Shown piece by piece: positions 1 through 13,745 of a stretch of 64,000 nt of DNA (the first letter of the stretch is position 1; each line of letters begins with the position of its first letter). Made by a program: the position numbers and the translations under genes. This DNA is from Zonotrichia leucophrys gambelii (taxonomy: Eukaryota; Chordata; Aves; Passeriformes; Passerellidae). The stretch covers positions 18,633,501-18,697,500 of the forward strand of contig NC_088176.1 of NCBI RefSeq assembly GCF_028769735.1. Direction: 5' to 3'. The notes beneath the pieces were generated by a model that worked only from the letters and a program-made list of their open reading frames with translations, was not told the DNA's origin and did no database searches.

Positions 1-3000
1 AATGCTTATCCCTTTTGAAAATAGCTATGACCTTCAGGCACCTTATATGCTAGGTGAAGTTATCATTTTGACAAAATCATCCTAATTACGTGATCCTTAC
101 GTGTTCTTTCATCTACAGAGAGGTCTAACGTTCTGTCGCATTTACAAAGTTATATAAAATTAAAAATTTCTAAGCTAATAACATAATTCTGGTAACCCCT
201 TTCATGTGACTTTTAATGTTCAGAAACAGGAAGAGACTTACACAATCATAATATTTCTCTCTTTCCTTGTCTTTTTGAGTTGCCTAATTACATACTGGTG
301 ATTCAAATATCACACATTTTACTCCGTATTATCAGCTAAAATAGATTTGGCCTGATCCTGAATCCCAAAGAAATGATGCTTGGATACGTTGTTCCCAGGT
401 GGTCACTGGTAAGTGCATCATTAGAAAACAAAGATAATTATTTTAAAAGCCTTGAATGACTACAACTGTGACTGAGGTGAAGATGTTTTCTCACCTCAAG
501 CAGGTGCAAAACATCAGGCTGCTCTTCACTCACCTGTCCACTATCCCCCTTCAGCCAAAAGTCTTTCAAGATGACTCAGAGATCATGTGTCTCTTTTCAC
601 AGGGCAAAGATGGTGGGGACAGGTTTCAATTAACTTCAGCAATTTTAAACATGTGTGAAATCCACTTTGGTTAAATAAGCATCCTCTAGTCAGAGGAGAC
701 ACGGAGGTGGTGCTCACAGTGACTCACAGCAGCAATCTGAGACACCTGTTTTAGAAAAGGGTGAATCATCTGCTGGTGGTGCATCTGTAACTTCTATATA
801 CGGATACCTGGATTAGTTTTTGGATGCCTTTTAGATCATGAGTTTGGTGCAATGAGTTCCACGCCTGGATATTAATGAGGAGAGCCCTCAACTCTAAGCA
901 TGGGCTCTGAGTGCTCAGAGTGAGAAACGTCATCTGAGGCATCTTGTGGCTTTGGCCTATGACTAAGCTCCTTGTTTGTAGCTAAGGAGTTTTAAAATGC
1001 CCCAAGAATTACTGGAAATTTGAAATGCACTTGACATATAAGTATAATTTGGTTTTTTTCCTGCTGGTGGTGATTAACTTCTGGAAATTGTTTCCAATTT
1101 CCAGAGCATCAACAGCTTCCCAATGCTTTAGGGAGACTCACAGCAAACAAGGTCCATAACCAGATGGTAAAAGCAAAGATGTGCCCTCTGACACACACAA
1201 AAGGTTCATGGGCACAGGTCTGAGTGGAGCAGACATGGAACAGCCTCACACAGCTTGCAGGCTCTCCTAAGCAGCCTCTCTGGCTGCCACTGATGGAAAA
1301 TATGACATGTCGGGCATGTACAGTGGGATCAGGAATAGTTGGCAGTAGTTACCCTGCTCTAAATTCTGCTTTCATGACACCTCCTGTTACAGCATGGGGA
1401 CACAGAGGGCTGGAATCACTGTGGATCCCAGGATCCCACCCAGCTTTGGAGGCAGCACTCCCATTCCTCTATGTCATTCCTTCCAGATCTTTTGGGTCTC
1501 TTCCCAGGCTTTGTTTGAGCACTCCAAGCCTCTAAGGAGGCCAGCCATCAAATTATCAAGATGTTTGATGGCACATAAAATAAATACTGCATCTTTGGGA
1601 AAGAGGCTCATAACTGAGTTTGCCACTCCTGACTAACAAAGCCATCTCAGACTCATAAATGAATATGTCCTTCAGACTAATGGCCACGTAACATACTGGA
1701 ATTGATGCTGTGGAAGATTCTGCAGACATGAGAGTTTTCAGGAAAGACATCTCTAGAATTGCAAGTAACAATGCAGTAGCTTTGTTTTAATATTTGTGGG
1801 GTATTTATTTTCTGCATTTATGAGATTTTTTTTTTTTTTGTCTCTAGTCTCTCCAATGCCAGTTAAGCTGAGTCATATGCTGGCAGAGCATTAGAGGTTA
1901 TAATAGAGAAGCATCAAAAAGGGAAATTTTTGTTTCACAACTAGCTTTAATTTGGATTCAGGAAGGTGAAAAAATGAAGGAAAAATTTACAAAAACTTTT
2001 TGGATTTATCTGAAAATAGACAAAAAGCTCTCAGCTGTGTTGATTGCTCATGAGGCAGTTTCAGCCTTAAGTGTTTGCCTTCCTTTGTCTTTGACTTGAC
2101 TCCGTCCATTCCATGTAATAGCAAACTGAAAATATTGAAACCAGGAAATTTCAAAATGCCCAGAACATCTTTTTTCTCCTTCTGGTTTCAAACAGTGTTT
2201 CAACTATGATGACCACATTTTCTGCAGGCAGGTGGCTCTCTCAGTGGAATTTATCCAGTCAGAAGGATGATGCAGTTTTATACAGGCTGGGCCAGCCTCT
2301 AGTCTGAATCACTACTAGTGAATTTATTTGGTTCCCACTCTGCTGTTGACTTCCTAGGTAATGATGTGCAGGTCTCTTAATCCTCCAGGAACCGGGAAAA
2401 TTCTGCTTTCCTCCTTCCCAGGTTTTCTGCTGTCCTCTGTGGACAAAAGTCTTCATGTTCCACATCCAGAACAGGGAAGCCAGAGCATGGTGAGGGATGT
2501 TTTAGGACAAAGAGCTATCATAGAAATCTTTCATATTACCTGCTTTACTCAGAGTTCAGCCATTCCTGTTTCTCCAAAGTTCACAAGGCAGGTCCTCAGG
2601 CCATCCCTCAATCTTTGAGGAAAACCAGAGCACAGTGTCCCATCCTTTGCTGCTACAAGAAACCCTTGCCATAACAAAACTCCTTTGCAATGAAAGACAC
2701 TGAAACAGTGAAGCTGTTTATCCCAGGAGATGCATGTAGAGTTTTTTTTTTTTTTTCTCAAGAGACTCAAATCAGTTCCAATTGCACATTTAAATACATA
2801 ATGCTTTTGAATGATTTGATGGATTGAGGCACAGCTCTCCTAGCTTGTTCTATACCCTCATCCTTATCTGGATGCCTTGAGCTAACAGAACAGCACAGAC
2901 TGATAATAAATGCTTCTGGCATGAGAACTGGACACATTTGATTTCTTAACAACATTCTTAGCTCCTTCTTCTATCTGAGCTGGTACAGGACATACTGCAA

Positions 3001-4149
3001 GGATCACTAATTGCCTGACATCTTTGTCAGTAACCTCTTAGCTGAGTTTTCCCTGCCCTGGTGAGTTACTTTCATTGAGCTGCAGTATGGGCTGTGCTGT
3101 GATAGATTTCTGTTTGGCTGGAGAAACACTTCTGCATCTCCTGCCCAGTGCTGCTCTGCCACGCACCAGTAGAGCCACTAAGCTGGGGCACAGGAAAGCT
3201 CTAAGCTCAGCCTCTTTGCCCTTTAGTTGCACCCTCAAGATACACCTCCTTCCCACGTGGCCAGCACATACAGACATTTCCAACCCAAATGTTTGTCTGG
3301 GCACAGTGTATGGTATCAGTGCCAATGGCCTCCAGCCTCTTCTGGTGCCCAAGAGATAGGGCAGAAAGCTTTCCTGGCCTCATGACATCAGCTCTAGCAC
3401 AAGGGTGGTACCACACACATCCTTATAAATGTGCTTGCTGTTCACTATCAGTGTTCAAATGCATAAGACTGCTCCAGGCATATAAAATAGCATATAAAAT
3501 AGTAAATATTTATAAAATCAGTCTGCGATCAGGTATTGCATCTTTAACACAAACCCCTTCAGAGGACATTAGCTTATTAAATGCACTCAGTTCCATTCTG
3601 TGAGGAGACTACCGCAGAGAAAGAACTGTTTCCTGGTCATGAGGAGGCCCCAGTGCAGCAGTAAAAGAGAACAGTGCTCACTTAGAAAGTGAGTTAGCTT
3701 AAAGATAATTACCCTCATCCTCAGTGTAAAGTATGAGACACTGTAGACAAGCTGGCATAGATAAGGCACCTCCCAGTAAAAGCTCAGATGTATAACGACT
3801 GAAAAAGTGCCTCCTTTCTGGTGTACTTGCAAATAGCTTTTACATGGCTTAGAGGACAGGGTTAGGCAGCCCTTCCTGTTGGGGGAGATAGGGACACTGA
3901 TACAAAAGTGTTCTTACTGCAAGATAGCGATTACAAGAGTACCATTGCAGAGAAACCAGCAGCAGAGGCTGAGAAATAACCTGGCTGCCATAGAACTGTT
4001 TGACTGAACCGGCAGGGAAAAGTGGGTGGAAGCTAATTCCAGTTAAGGGCATGACTGGTAGCAAATGCTTCAGTTGCCATGGCTGGCAGGGTGTCTATGA
4101 CAGTGACAAATAAATAAAGAAGCGGAGGCACTTGGCACTGCAAACCCCC

Positions 4150-4172
4150 ACTGAAGTCAATGCAGAGCACGG
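4150..4172. repeat. Possible ancient repeat fragment (CACTGAAGTCAATG motif)
   Basis: The string CCCCACTGAAGTCAATGCAG resembles the 'CCCATTGAAGTCAATGG' core seen in many old amniote interspersed repeats. It is short and diverged, and the family is not named with confidence. Confidence 0.25.
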
Positions 4173-7100
4173 TCTGTCAAGAAGGGCTGCTCTGATTTCC
4201 CAAATGACAGCTCTGTAGTAAGCTGGGTAAGAAACTCAGCCTTGTGAAACAACCTGTAGCACTTCACTTAGCACTTAAATCCACAGCTAGTGACTCTGCT
4301 TCACTGACATGTCAGTATGGCCTTTTCACACTTTCCTCCTGGTTTGTACTTTTTATCATATGATACACAAGCTACCCCATGTTTTAAATTTATAGTTGTG
4401 TGGGGGACTTCTGAATGTTGTTGCAAACTGACAGCAAATGCTAGCGAGGGAAAGACATAGGATGTATGCTAACCTGCACACCTGCACCAACTTCACCTCC
4501 CCCATCACAAGGAATAGCTACACAGTCAGCTGTCACACACAGCAGCACAACCCTCTCGGTTTTCTTCACTGGGCTATGTGGTGAATGAATTTACTAGCTC
4601 AGAATGTTTCTCCATTTTGGTTCCTCCTAAAAAGCCCACTTCTCCCGTTTCCTTGGTTACAGTAGTCAGATTCCCCCATGCATCCTGGCTGCCCTGCTGC
4701 TGGCTGTGATGTGGATCAGAGCATCAGGCTGCTGATAGATCAGAGGCACTGGGTCTGCTGCAGCTGCACTAAAAGCCAGCCCTCCAGGTAAGACAGGGAA
4801 CAAGATCTGAGGGATCCTGCAGTAGGGAAGGGCCCATGTAATTGTGATCAAGAACCCTAAAACTTCATTATCTCAGTGCTCCTTTAACCCAACCCTTATT
4901 CCCATCCACTTTGGCTTTTCATGGCCAGAGCCTCTTCAGAGGGCCAGACTCTATGGATGTGAAAAGGGAAGGCTGGATTTAGGAAGAATGTCAGAGCACT
5001 TACCCTTTTCCTTCACTGTGGGCACCCAAGATGGTAATACTCCTTTCTCCAGGCTAGCTGGCCATCTTTAAACATGCAGGCTGGCCATCTCTAAACCATC
5101 TACAGCTCAGAATTCTTTGGAGATGCTTGCTGTGCAGCCAGGAATAGGGTTTTTTCTTTCAGCAGCAGAAGATCAAGACTCATCTGGGCAAGACCATAGA
5201 AAGCCAACCGGAGCACTGGCAAAAGCATAAGTGTGTGTCAGCGCTGCTCAAAAAGGAGCCAGACTGAGACCTGCTAAAGGAGCAGACTGTCTCATTAACC
5301 ACACATATAGGAAAGCCCCAAGCAAACCTATTCATGAGTAACCAGCACTGCATGCCATATGGCTGGGATCCACAGAGCTCTCTCCTGGTTTGAAAGCTTG
5401 GGCCATCCTGCTCTGGTAAGTTCCCATGCAGGGCAGAGATGTAAATTGGTATCTACTGGGTGCTATGCAATTACACTGCTCCTCCCTAACCCTTCTAGGG
5501 TCTGCAGGGAGCTCTGTTCTTCACCATGCTGGTCATTACAACTCAGCTGTCAGAAGAGGTCATTGCTCCATGGATGAGAGAGCTGGAACACCAGGGGAAC
5601 CCCAACCAGCCTGCAAAACATGAAGAGGAGCTGTGGCAGAGAGTCTTTCTATGTGTCACATACAGGCTCTTAAACCAGTTGGAGCAGGTAAATGTCAACT
5701 CCATCCATGGAAAGATGACAGCATCAGTGTGCTCAAGTACTGGTATCCATCCAGCTTATTCTAAATGAATTTGAGCCCACCTTAGGCCACAGTGCCACAT
5801 ACTCTGCAGAGGACATACATGTTCCACCACCACCCCAGTTAAATGCGATCTCCTGGTATCATAGAAGCCCCCTTTGTACAAGTTTGTGTGCTTCTATAGA
5901 TTCAGGTGGAGAAATAGTCACCAGGAAAAAGGTGTCACAGGACAAAGTCAAGACAGATATATGCTAAAAGATATTATGTGAAAGTTTCCTAGGTGCTGAT
6001 AAGCTTCAGAGATAACTAATCCTCATGCAAGAAATTATAAACTTAGACCGCCAGTGTTTAATGCTCTGCAAGGCCGCCAGCACACATTAGAACCTGCAAC
6101 AGGTTGTATAACTTGGATTACACCCAGGAGGGCAGCAGCTGCTCTACGCAGGTTAAGAATACAGAGTTATGTATGCAGGTGATGAAACAAAGTGCCCTCT
6201 GAAGGAATTTCTAAAGACCTGCCCAGAAGGCAGTGGTGAGCCAGGATGACCTTCTGCTTCCAAGCATTCATATTGGGATTGGCCTTCTGATGGCTGCTCC
6301 CACTAACAAGTGAACATGAATGAGTAATGTGTTGTGTGAATAGCTATCTGCTTCACTAATAACACCTTGATTCTATTAACAGCAGCTGATGAATAAAAGA
6401 TATTTTAAGAAATAGCAGTTGTAATCTGAGTTTTCCCCCAAGAGTATTCCATATAAAAGAAAATAGGACCTTATACTACCTGTTTGGGAAAAACATGTTA
6501 AAGGGAGTGTGGCAAGCATAACTCTTCATGGTGGCACCTGCAGATCCAGCTAGGACAGAGAGTACTAGCACAGGACAGCTTCTGTAACAAAACAAACCAC
6601 GTGGAAAGCTCAGTGAAACACATGCTACTCTTTGCCAGAGAGAATTGGTGGCTGTGGGGAACATGTTCCTCCCCCAGAAATATACTATGGGAAATTCAGT
6701 CAAATTCAGCCCTGTGGAGGGTCTTGACAGGAACCACGTGCATGTCTGTAAGGGCAAAATCTCTTCAAAAGGAGAAGGTCCCACGTAAGAGCCAGCTAAG
6801 GGTTTTCTGCTCCACCACCCACAAGTTGTCTTCCCTTCATGCTTGAATGCATGGCTGGGGACCATGAACTGGCAGACCCAACTCTGCCACTTTGTCACTC
6901 TGAAAACATGGGCATTGCTCGAATCTGCTGTTTTACTAAAGTATCTCCACATGCCTTGTGGCCTCCACAGATGTCCAGAGAATCTGTGCAAACTCATCAC
7001 TTCTAAAGCAGAAAAGTAACAAGTGTTGGAAGTCACACTGATGCAAATAAATGAGGACCCCTGACAATTTATCTTAATAACCCTCCCTTTTAATCTGCCT

Positions 7101-7439
7101 CCAGGTAATCTGCATTCCCATCTCTCCAGGGCTCTGAAGTTTGTACCTCCAATTAAGCAACAATCAGATTTTTCCATCTATAAAAAGAATGTGAGGTTGT
7201 TTGACTACCTATTGCACCAAAACTAGCTTTATTGTGTCAGACCAAAGGTATCCTTTGACTAACCACAGCCAGCAGCAGATGCTTTGAAGATGCTATAGAA
7301 GAACAGCCAGATTATATCTGGACCTCTATTTTTAATAACTACCAATAACCTCACCTTCTGTGAAGCACTCCTTCCATGTAAGTACTGAAAGGTTTGAGCA
7401 GATCACACAATCTTGCAGCTCCTCTCCAGAGAAAGTTTA

Positions 7440-7565
7440 TAACCCAAGTGGCAAAATCCCCATCTACAAATACAGGCACAGAGCTTCCTTGCAAGAGGCA
7501 GCCCAGAGCATTCATGGCAAAGCTGAGAATCAAATGCAGTCTCTTGCCACTAGGTTATATTTTCA
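7440..7565 (+). repeat. Ancient L3/MIR-like repeat fragment
   Basis: The run from CCCCATCTACAAATACAGGCAC to CTCTTGCCACTAGGTTA follows the order of the familiar repeat tail: 'cccatttacagatggggaactgaggcac', then a 'gcagagctgggaatagaaccca' segment, then 'ctctaaccactagg'. It is strongly diverged, so this is an old insertion shared well beyond birds. Confidence 0.5.
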
Positions 7566-8959
7566 AAACTATCTGTCCAAAACATGACAAGAGTGATTAA
7601 ACTAAAGAAACAAAAGCTTTGACAGATGAAATCTCCTTTCAGATTTTCTGGGGCTGTTTCAGCCTGATCGCTGAAATCCCTCTTGCACACCTGACCTTCA
7701 AGCATGCAGGAGCACAGTGCTAGCTCATGCCCAGCCATTGAAGCAAAACTTCCTGCTTGATGAGCTTATTGCCTCCAGTAACTCCTTCAGTACCAGCACA
7801 CTGATATCAGCGACATTATGATTTATTAAGACATGCAACAGATTTTTCCAGTGTTTTCCCTCCCCCACCATTGTCCTCACTGATGAGGTTCTGGCTTTGA
7901 GAGTTTTCTGGGTGCTGGCAGCTGGAGCTGGCAAGCTGTGGTCAGCAAACATTTGCAATCAGCAGCTGACTTCCCACTGTCACCTGCCTGCATGGGCTGA
8001 TAATGAAATGTTTGCTCTTGTGGCCAGTACCTCATTTTGAGGGCAAAAGAAGGCCCTCCAGGCTGTGGGACCTCCTGAGCCTACACATTGCCTACAGCTG
8101 TTGGATTTGTTTAGTGCTCAAGTGAAAGAAGCCAAATAATGTGTGATCGAAGAACAGGGAAAATGAGCTGGCTCAGCTATGCTTTAATGATATTAGTAAT
8201 GAATTTTTATTCACTCAATGTTCTCAATTCTTGCTTTCCTTTTTCCTCTAATCTCTTTTGTGTGTGTGAAATGGGTGATATCAGTCCTGCTGAGACAGTC
8301 CTGAAAACTTTGCTTAGCTTTGTTACTTCCACTTCTGCCTCAGACTTTAAGGAAAGCCTTTGGGGTGTAAGCACCTGTAGAGCTACAGGAATTAATTTCT
8401 AATCCTCTCTACCAGTGCCAAAACATTGTCAAATCCCCACTCTTCTAGCAGAAGCCTCCCAGCTTCAGAATGCAACATGCCTTCACCTCTGCCCGTGCAC
8501 CAGCAAGTATGGCAGCTGATGGCATGGCTCCAGTGCCCTCTAAAGCTTCCCCACTGCTGCTGCCAGCAACCTAAACAGAAGTCACCTCTTGTGGCATTTA
8601 GAAAGCCTTAGGGCATCAAGTGAGAGTTCTCCAAGGCTATATTGCCAGAAATGCCAGAGGGGAGCCAGCAAGAACACTAAGATTAAATCCCATCACTTTA
8701 GAACATAAATTAATTACAGAGCAAGGGAATCTGTATGAGGTAATTTATACACCTACTCAAGTTAAACCCCAGTTACATCAATTCCTTCCCCTCAGAGAAG
8801 TGTCTCTGGTCTGGCTCTGTATGCAACAAGGTGAGCATATCAGCTTCTCCATCAATAGGGCAGAAATTTCCCACTCCCCTTTACCCCTGTAAAAGTCTAA
8901 TAAGAATTTTTAAAATGTGATTTTTTTTTCCTCCCTGATGCATAAAACACGAACTGAAG

Positions 8960-9000
8960 CTTATTCCCACTCTGCCACTGATCAGCTGAGCAACCTCTTC
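8960..9000 (+). repeat. MIR-core-like fragment
   Basis: CACTCTGCCACTGATCAGCT followed by GAGCAACCTCTTCC parallels the MIR core 'ctctgccacttactagctgtgtgacctt'. It is short and diverged. The call comes from recall of the consensus. Confidence 0.4.
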
Positions 9001-10640
9001 CATATCTTCCTGTTCCTTCTTCACAAGAAGTACTAATTCCACTGCACCTAGCACTATGCAACAAACGCCTGCTGCAGCCTGTGATCCTGCTGCACCCATT
9101 AAAGCAATAACTGGACCTATCCTATATGGCCAGAGGCTTGGCAGAGCAGTTGGGTTTGAACCATCCATAGCCTATTTGATTCTGCAATCTTGATTAAGAT
9201 CTTTTTGTGCAAATGAAGAAAAAATCAATTGTGGTCCCAAAAACCTTTAAAAATTTCACATCAGTAAGTAATAAAAGATTTGCAAACTGTTTATTTGCCA
9301 AGGGATGAAAGAGCAGGGGTATAGCTACTGGTAGCCTTCCAGTTTAATACCTGCTTTTCAGATATCAGAGATATCTGTTCAGATCTAGTAGGGGTCCCAG
9401 TGGACACTGTTTGAAAATCAAACTCTCATTTTCCCTCAGACCAGTTCCTGTCAAGCCCTGCAGGGACATGGTCACACTAACACAAGTGCCAGATTTTCTG
9501 TTTGGCTACAAGCACCAGGGAGTTGCAATTTTTGGCTGAGCACAGCAACTGGAGAACAGTGACCCTCAGATAAGAGTGGTGCCAGGCAAATGGCTGTTTG
9601 ATGCAGTCCCACACTCTCTGACATGTGAGGAACAAGGGGTTACTTCAGTGGAATGTCCTGACCAGGCACTGCCAGCACGCCAACTTTCACTCAGGATGAC
9701 ATTACCCAGCCAAGACAGCAGGTCAGTGACAGACCTCACCCAAGGATGGCCTCAGTCTCCAGACCTCTGATGGCACTTCCTGGAGCTCTGCCCCTCCACC
9801 CCAGTATCTGAGAGGTCATCAGCTGAGAAATACTCCCGGCTTGCCCAAAGAGATCCCACAGCAGACCTGCTCTGGCATAGGGAAGAGCCTACCAACGAAC
9901 TATTAAGACGTTCAGAGACCTAAAAGCCATAGCTTTCCTGTGCCCCTGGAAGAGGGCACAAAGGCACTTAAAATAGCAGGGCTCTACTCATCCAAGTATG
10001 CTTCCCTCCCTGAGAGCAGACCATGCATTGCTTTGCTCCCCTTCCCCTCCACGGTACCAGTTAGAATAAGTAGTATTCAAATTCATCTGTTTCCCCTTTT
10101 CTCTAGCAGCTGCTTTAACCTTAACCAATGGCCTAAACCACAGAGTTTCTGAGGCCTAATCTCCAAACCTGCATTACAGTTTTGCTACAACCCACCCTTT
10201 CCCTAGCACATATCATCAATACCCTACATGCCCACATCCCCCAGTCTTCCAGAAGTTCTATCCCCATAGTCCCCTTTTATAGGAAAGTCCAACTGCTCAG
10301 CTGCCCTCTCTTCCCTAGAAATCCTCCCACCTGAAAGGAGGGATAGGGCATAACTGAAGTTCAGTGGGAGTCAGTCTACTTTTTGTAGTTTCCAGCTTGT
10401 GCCACTTTCAGTACAAACTCTAAAATGCACAGGCTAAGCCCCCAACTAGGCCTGAAAGAAATTTATTAACATATTTGACTGACCATAAGAGAATGATCCA
10501 CCATCTTAGCCTTGCATAAAGGACACCCAGCCCAAGGCTTTTATATACAGGTGATTTTGGAAATCCTACCAAAGACAGTGTGAAGCAGAGTTTTCAGAGG
10601 GGAGGGATTCTATTTTTCAGAAATCAGAGATTTTTATGAC

Positions 10641-10700
10641 TTTTTTGTTGTTGTTGTTGTTTTTGATTTTGGTTTTTGTGGTTTTTTTCTTTTTTTTAAG
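10641..10700. repeat. (TTG)n / T-rich simple repeat
   Basis: About five TTG units are followed by interrupted T runs with single G or A interruptions, ending in TTTTTTTAAG. It is a low-complexity tract. Confidence 0.8.
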
Positions 10701-12464
10701 ATGTTTTCTGAGTTTTGCCCTTGGAAACTTGGTAGTAATTGCTAGTTCCTCAGGAATTCTGGCTTTTGTTCTGTCAAGATAGCCCAGCAAAGTGGGACGA
10801 AAACCAGCTCCAAATTAGCATTTAGCTGATGCTACAAACATATTTGGGGCCACCTTCTCCCTGTTATTATAGGGCTTAGCACATTTTGAATGTGTGTGCT
10901 TTGACACGCCTCAGATGAAGCCCCAGCTGTGTCTGCTGGTGGTCCAAGCCAGAAGAATCACTCAGCTCTCAATGAGAGGTATCACATCGAGGGCACACTG
11001 AGGTAAGGTCACAAGAGAACACGGCACTGGACACTCTTTCCATCTGTTGTAACATTGAGGGAAGAAATCTCAGAGGACTGAATGGTTTTTTGGAGGTCCT
11101 ACAACCTCCCTTGAGGCACATAAGGCACTTGCTCCTTTGGTGTTTGGGAAGATGGTGGACATGACAGGATGCTGCTGAATTCTCCTCGACTACATCATTA
11201 ATGCAGTTGTTTTGGGAGAGAAGGGGAAAGAGACCCCTTGTTTAGTGGAAATGCTGATAAAGTCCTGATATCCAGATACTTCTTCTGAGAGGAGAACCTG
11301 TTACTGGGGTCAGCTTAGCAAGCAAAATGCCATTTGATTTCTGGCAGTAGGGCCAGAAATGACTGCAAACTGCTTTGCCTTTGGCCAGGCATTTGAGAGA
11401 TTGCCACATTATTTATCTAATAACGGAGTGAAGAAATCTGAACAGGATAAAAATAGCAAGGCTTGGATTAGAAAGTGGCTGGCTAATGAGGAACAGAGGT
11501 TCACTGTTGCTTTGGTATGCCTACTGTTGCCAGGAGGATCCTGCACAGTGTGGATATGTGTGTATTGAGCTGGGATGGAGGGGACACGTAAGGCACCAAA
11601 CTGGCCTAAGGAAGCACTACCAGGTCTATTGAATGACTGACTGATATCTAGGTTAAGAGAGGTAGTAGTACACCAATGAAAAAACTCTCTGGTATAGGCT
11701 GCACACAGACCTGCTTCTTGCAGCCCAGCAAAGCTGGAAGACACTCTTGGAGGTGAGGTACACTGGGGGTGTGCTCTTGTGCCACACAAGATGGGAAGTT
11801 CACTCTCTTAATGACAGTGAAAATCAACAAGAACATTAATGGTTCTTACACTACTTGTGCTCAAAATCTCTCCATTAAAATGTCCTTTGTGAGATTTTTT
11901 AGTCAAAAGGGAGTTTTCCTTAAGAACTGATGCTTCCTATCTCCTGTGGTATTTGTAGCCTGGACTTAAAAATGGAAAAGGGACTGGAGGGCTGGAGGGT
12001 CCAGTCTCCTCAGACCTGCGTTTTTGCCCCTCCTCAGATGGGTAGAGTGTTCCCTTGCAAGGGAGGAACCAGTTCCTTCTCTGGTGCCAGTGAGTTACTC
12101 AGCTCTCTAAGGAGCTGCTCCCTGCAGAGCCACAATTGCTACAAAATTGCCCTTTGGGATCCAAGACTTGGAGTTAATTTCTTTTCCCTGCTCAGCAGCA
12201 AGCGTCTAGCAGGCAATGGAAATGGCACATACACTGTGTCTGAGGTGCAGCGCTGCCTCTTGGAGGGCACCCACCTCCACTCCGACTGCAGAAGTTACAT
12301 CTTCGGTCATTTCAAAGACATTAAATGGCTTTACATACACAGTTTCCTCTGTCACTTCTTATCATGTGTCTGATCTGGAGTCAGTATGGCCAAAGGATTG
12401 TTCAGATAAATTGTTTCAAATATAGACTCGGATGCTTTTATTAAGATAATGAGTGAAGGCTGCC

Positions 12465-12680
12465 ATCAAGATCAAGGTCACCATTGTTCTGGGTGCTGCA
12501 CAGTATCAGTACTACATTCTGTATTTCCACGCTATGAGACACGCACTGTCTCCAAAAGCTTAGAGTCTAAATAGACATTTGAATGGGGAGAGAGATTGAA
12601 GCATGTGAAAGAGGAATAATTTATCCATGATCAAAGGCTGAGCTGGAATTAGAAGAGCCTGTGTCCTGGGTGGGATCTGT
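12465..12680 (+). repeat. Ancient L3/CR1-like LINE tail
   Basis: The stretch contains CACCATTGTTCTGGGTGCTG, then CACTGTCTCCAAAAGCTTAG, AGTCTAAATAGACA and, after a gap, GGCTGAGCTGGAATTAGAAG. This is the characteristic order of the old L3-type tail: '...ttgttctgggtgctgtacaa...agtccctgccccaaagagcttacaatctaaatagac...gctgggaatagaa'. It is highly diverged and inert by appearance. Confidence 0.55.
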
Positions 12681-13701
12681 TATCTCCTCTTAGCATAACC
12701 AACTACTGACACCATCTGTAAATACTCATAATAAGAACATCCCAGGAACAAGACACATGTAATTTCTTAGGACACTCTGTTCTTCCTCTGGTTACAATCA
12801 ATGGGCAGGTAAGGGCTGTTGCAGCTACATGCAAGGCTTGGGATGCAGCAAAAACAGGCAGATCGTGGTTGTAAGAATGACTCCTGCCATATGCAATCAT
12901 CTTTCAGCACACCCAGGGTGCTAATAAAAAAATCCTTTCACAGAGTGCAGTGTGCATTATTAGCCGGAGTAAGAGCTGAGGCAGCATCGCCACCCTGGAG
13001 TCAGACAGGGAACTGCAGGCGCGATGTGTCTGCCCTACAGATTGCCCTTCGGTCACCCAGATGGCACGAAGTCTGAATTATGTTGCCATATTTCTCTAAA
13101 CTGAGGAGAGGAATGGTTGGACTCTGTCTCCAAACAGGTACTGCAATCTGACAAGACAGAGTCTGGGAGTTAGCTAGTCTTTCACAGTGGCAATGGGTAA
13201 GGATAAAGCTACAAAAAGTACCTTATTCCAAAAAATACCACCCTGTGATGGATAAATATGAACATTTGTATAAAGAAACTATATAAATAGTGTCTTCTAA
13301 TGTGGTGGTTCGGGTTTTTTGCTGCCTTCTCTCATGGCTTTGTCCTCCACAAAGTAGGGCTCATTCCTACTTTGCATATGTTAATGTGAAACCAGTGCAA
13401 GCTCTGATGTTGATTTTCATTCTGACACCAGATACAGGTCCCCATATAAATGCCAGTGTTTGGGAAAAGCTGACTTTATTCAGGATCTTCTTGTACTCCT
13501 GAGGCAGTGCCATCCCAGCGTACTTGGGTCTCAGCTCACAGCAACCTCTGGCCGGAAGCCAGGATGTTCTTGCATCTTCTGCTCATTCTGAGCAGCAATT
13601 TGTTGTATGGGCATCCTCAGCTCCCTCTTCTCACTATTAACAGGCTATATCCTGGTTTGTTTTCAGCTCAGATGTACCATATGAGACACCATTGGGCTGC
13701 C

Positions 13702-13745
13702 TGAGTCTGGGCAAGTCATTATCTATGTCATGCCTCAGTTACCAG
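13702..13745 (+). repeat. MIR-like fragment
   Basis: GAGTCTGGGCAAGTCATTAT followed by CTATGTCATGCCTCAGTTACC matches the MIR segment 'cttgggcaagtcacttaacctctctgtgcctcagtttcc' with a few changes. Confidence 0.55.

Noticed and set aside
11930..12373. 147-codon + strand open frame, with an overlapping frame ending FTYTVSSVTSYHVSDLES
   Set aside because: The second frame looks superficially like a fibronectin-type strand, but there is no domain pattern, no splice sites and no neighbours to support a gene.
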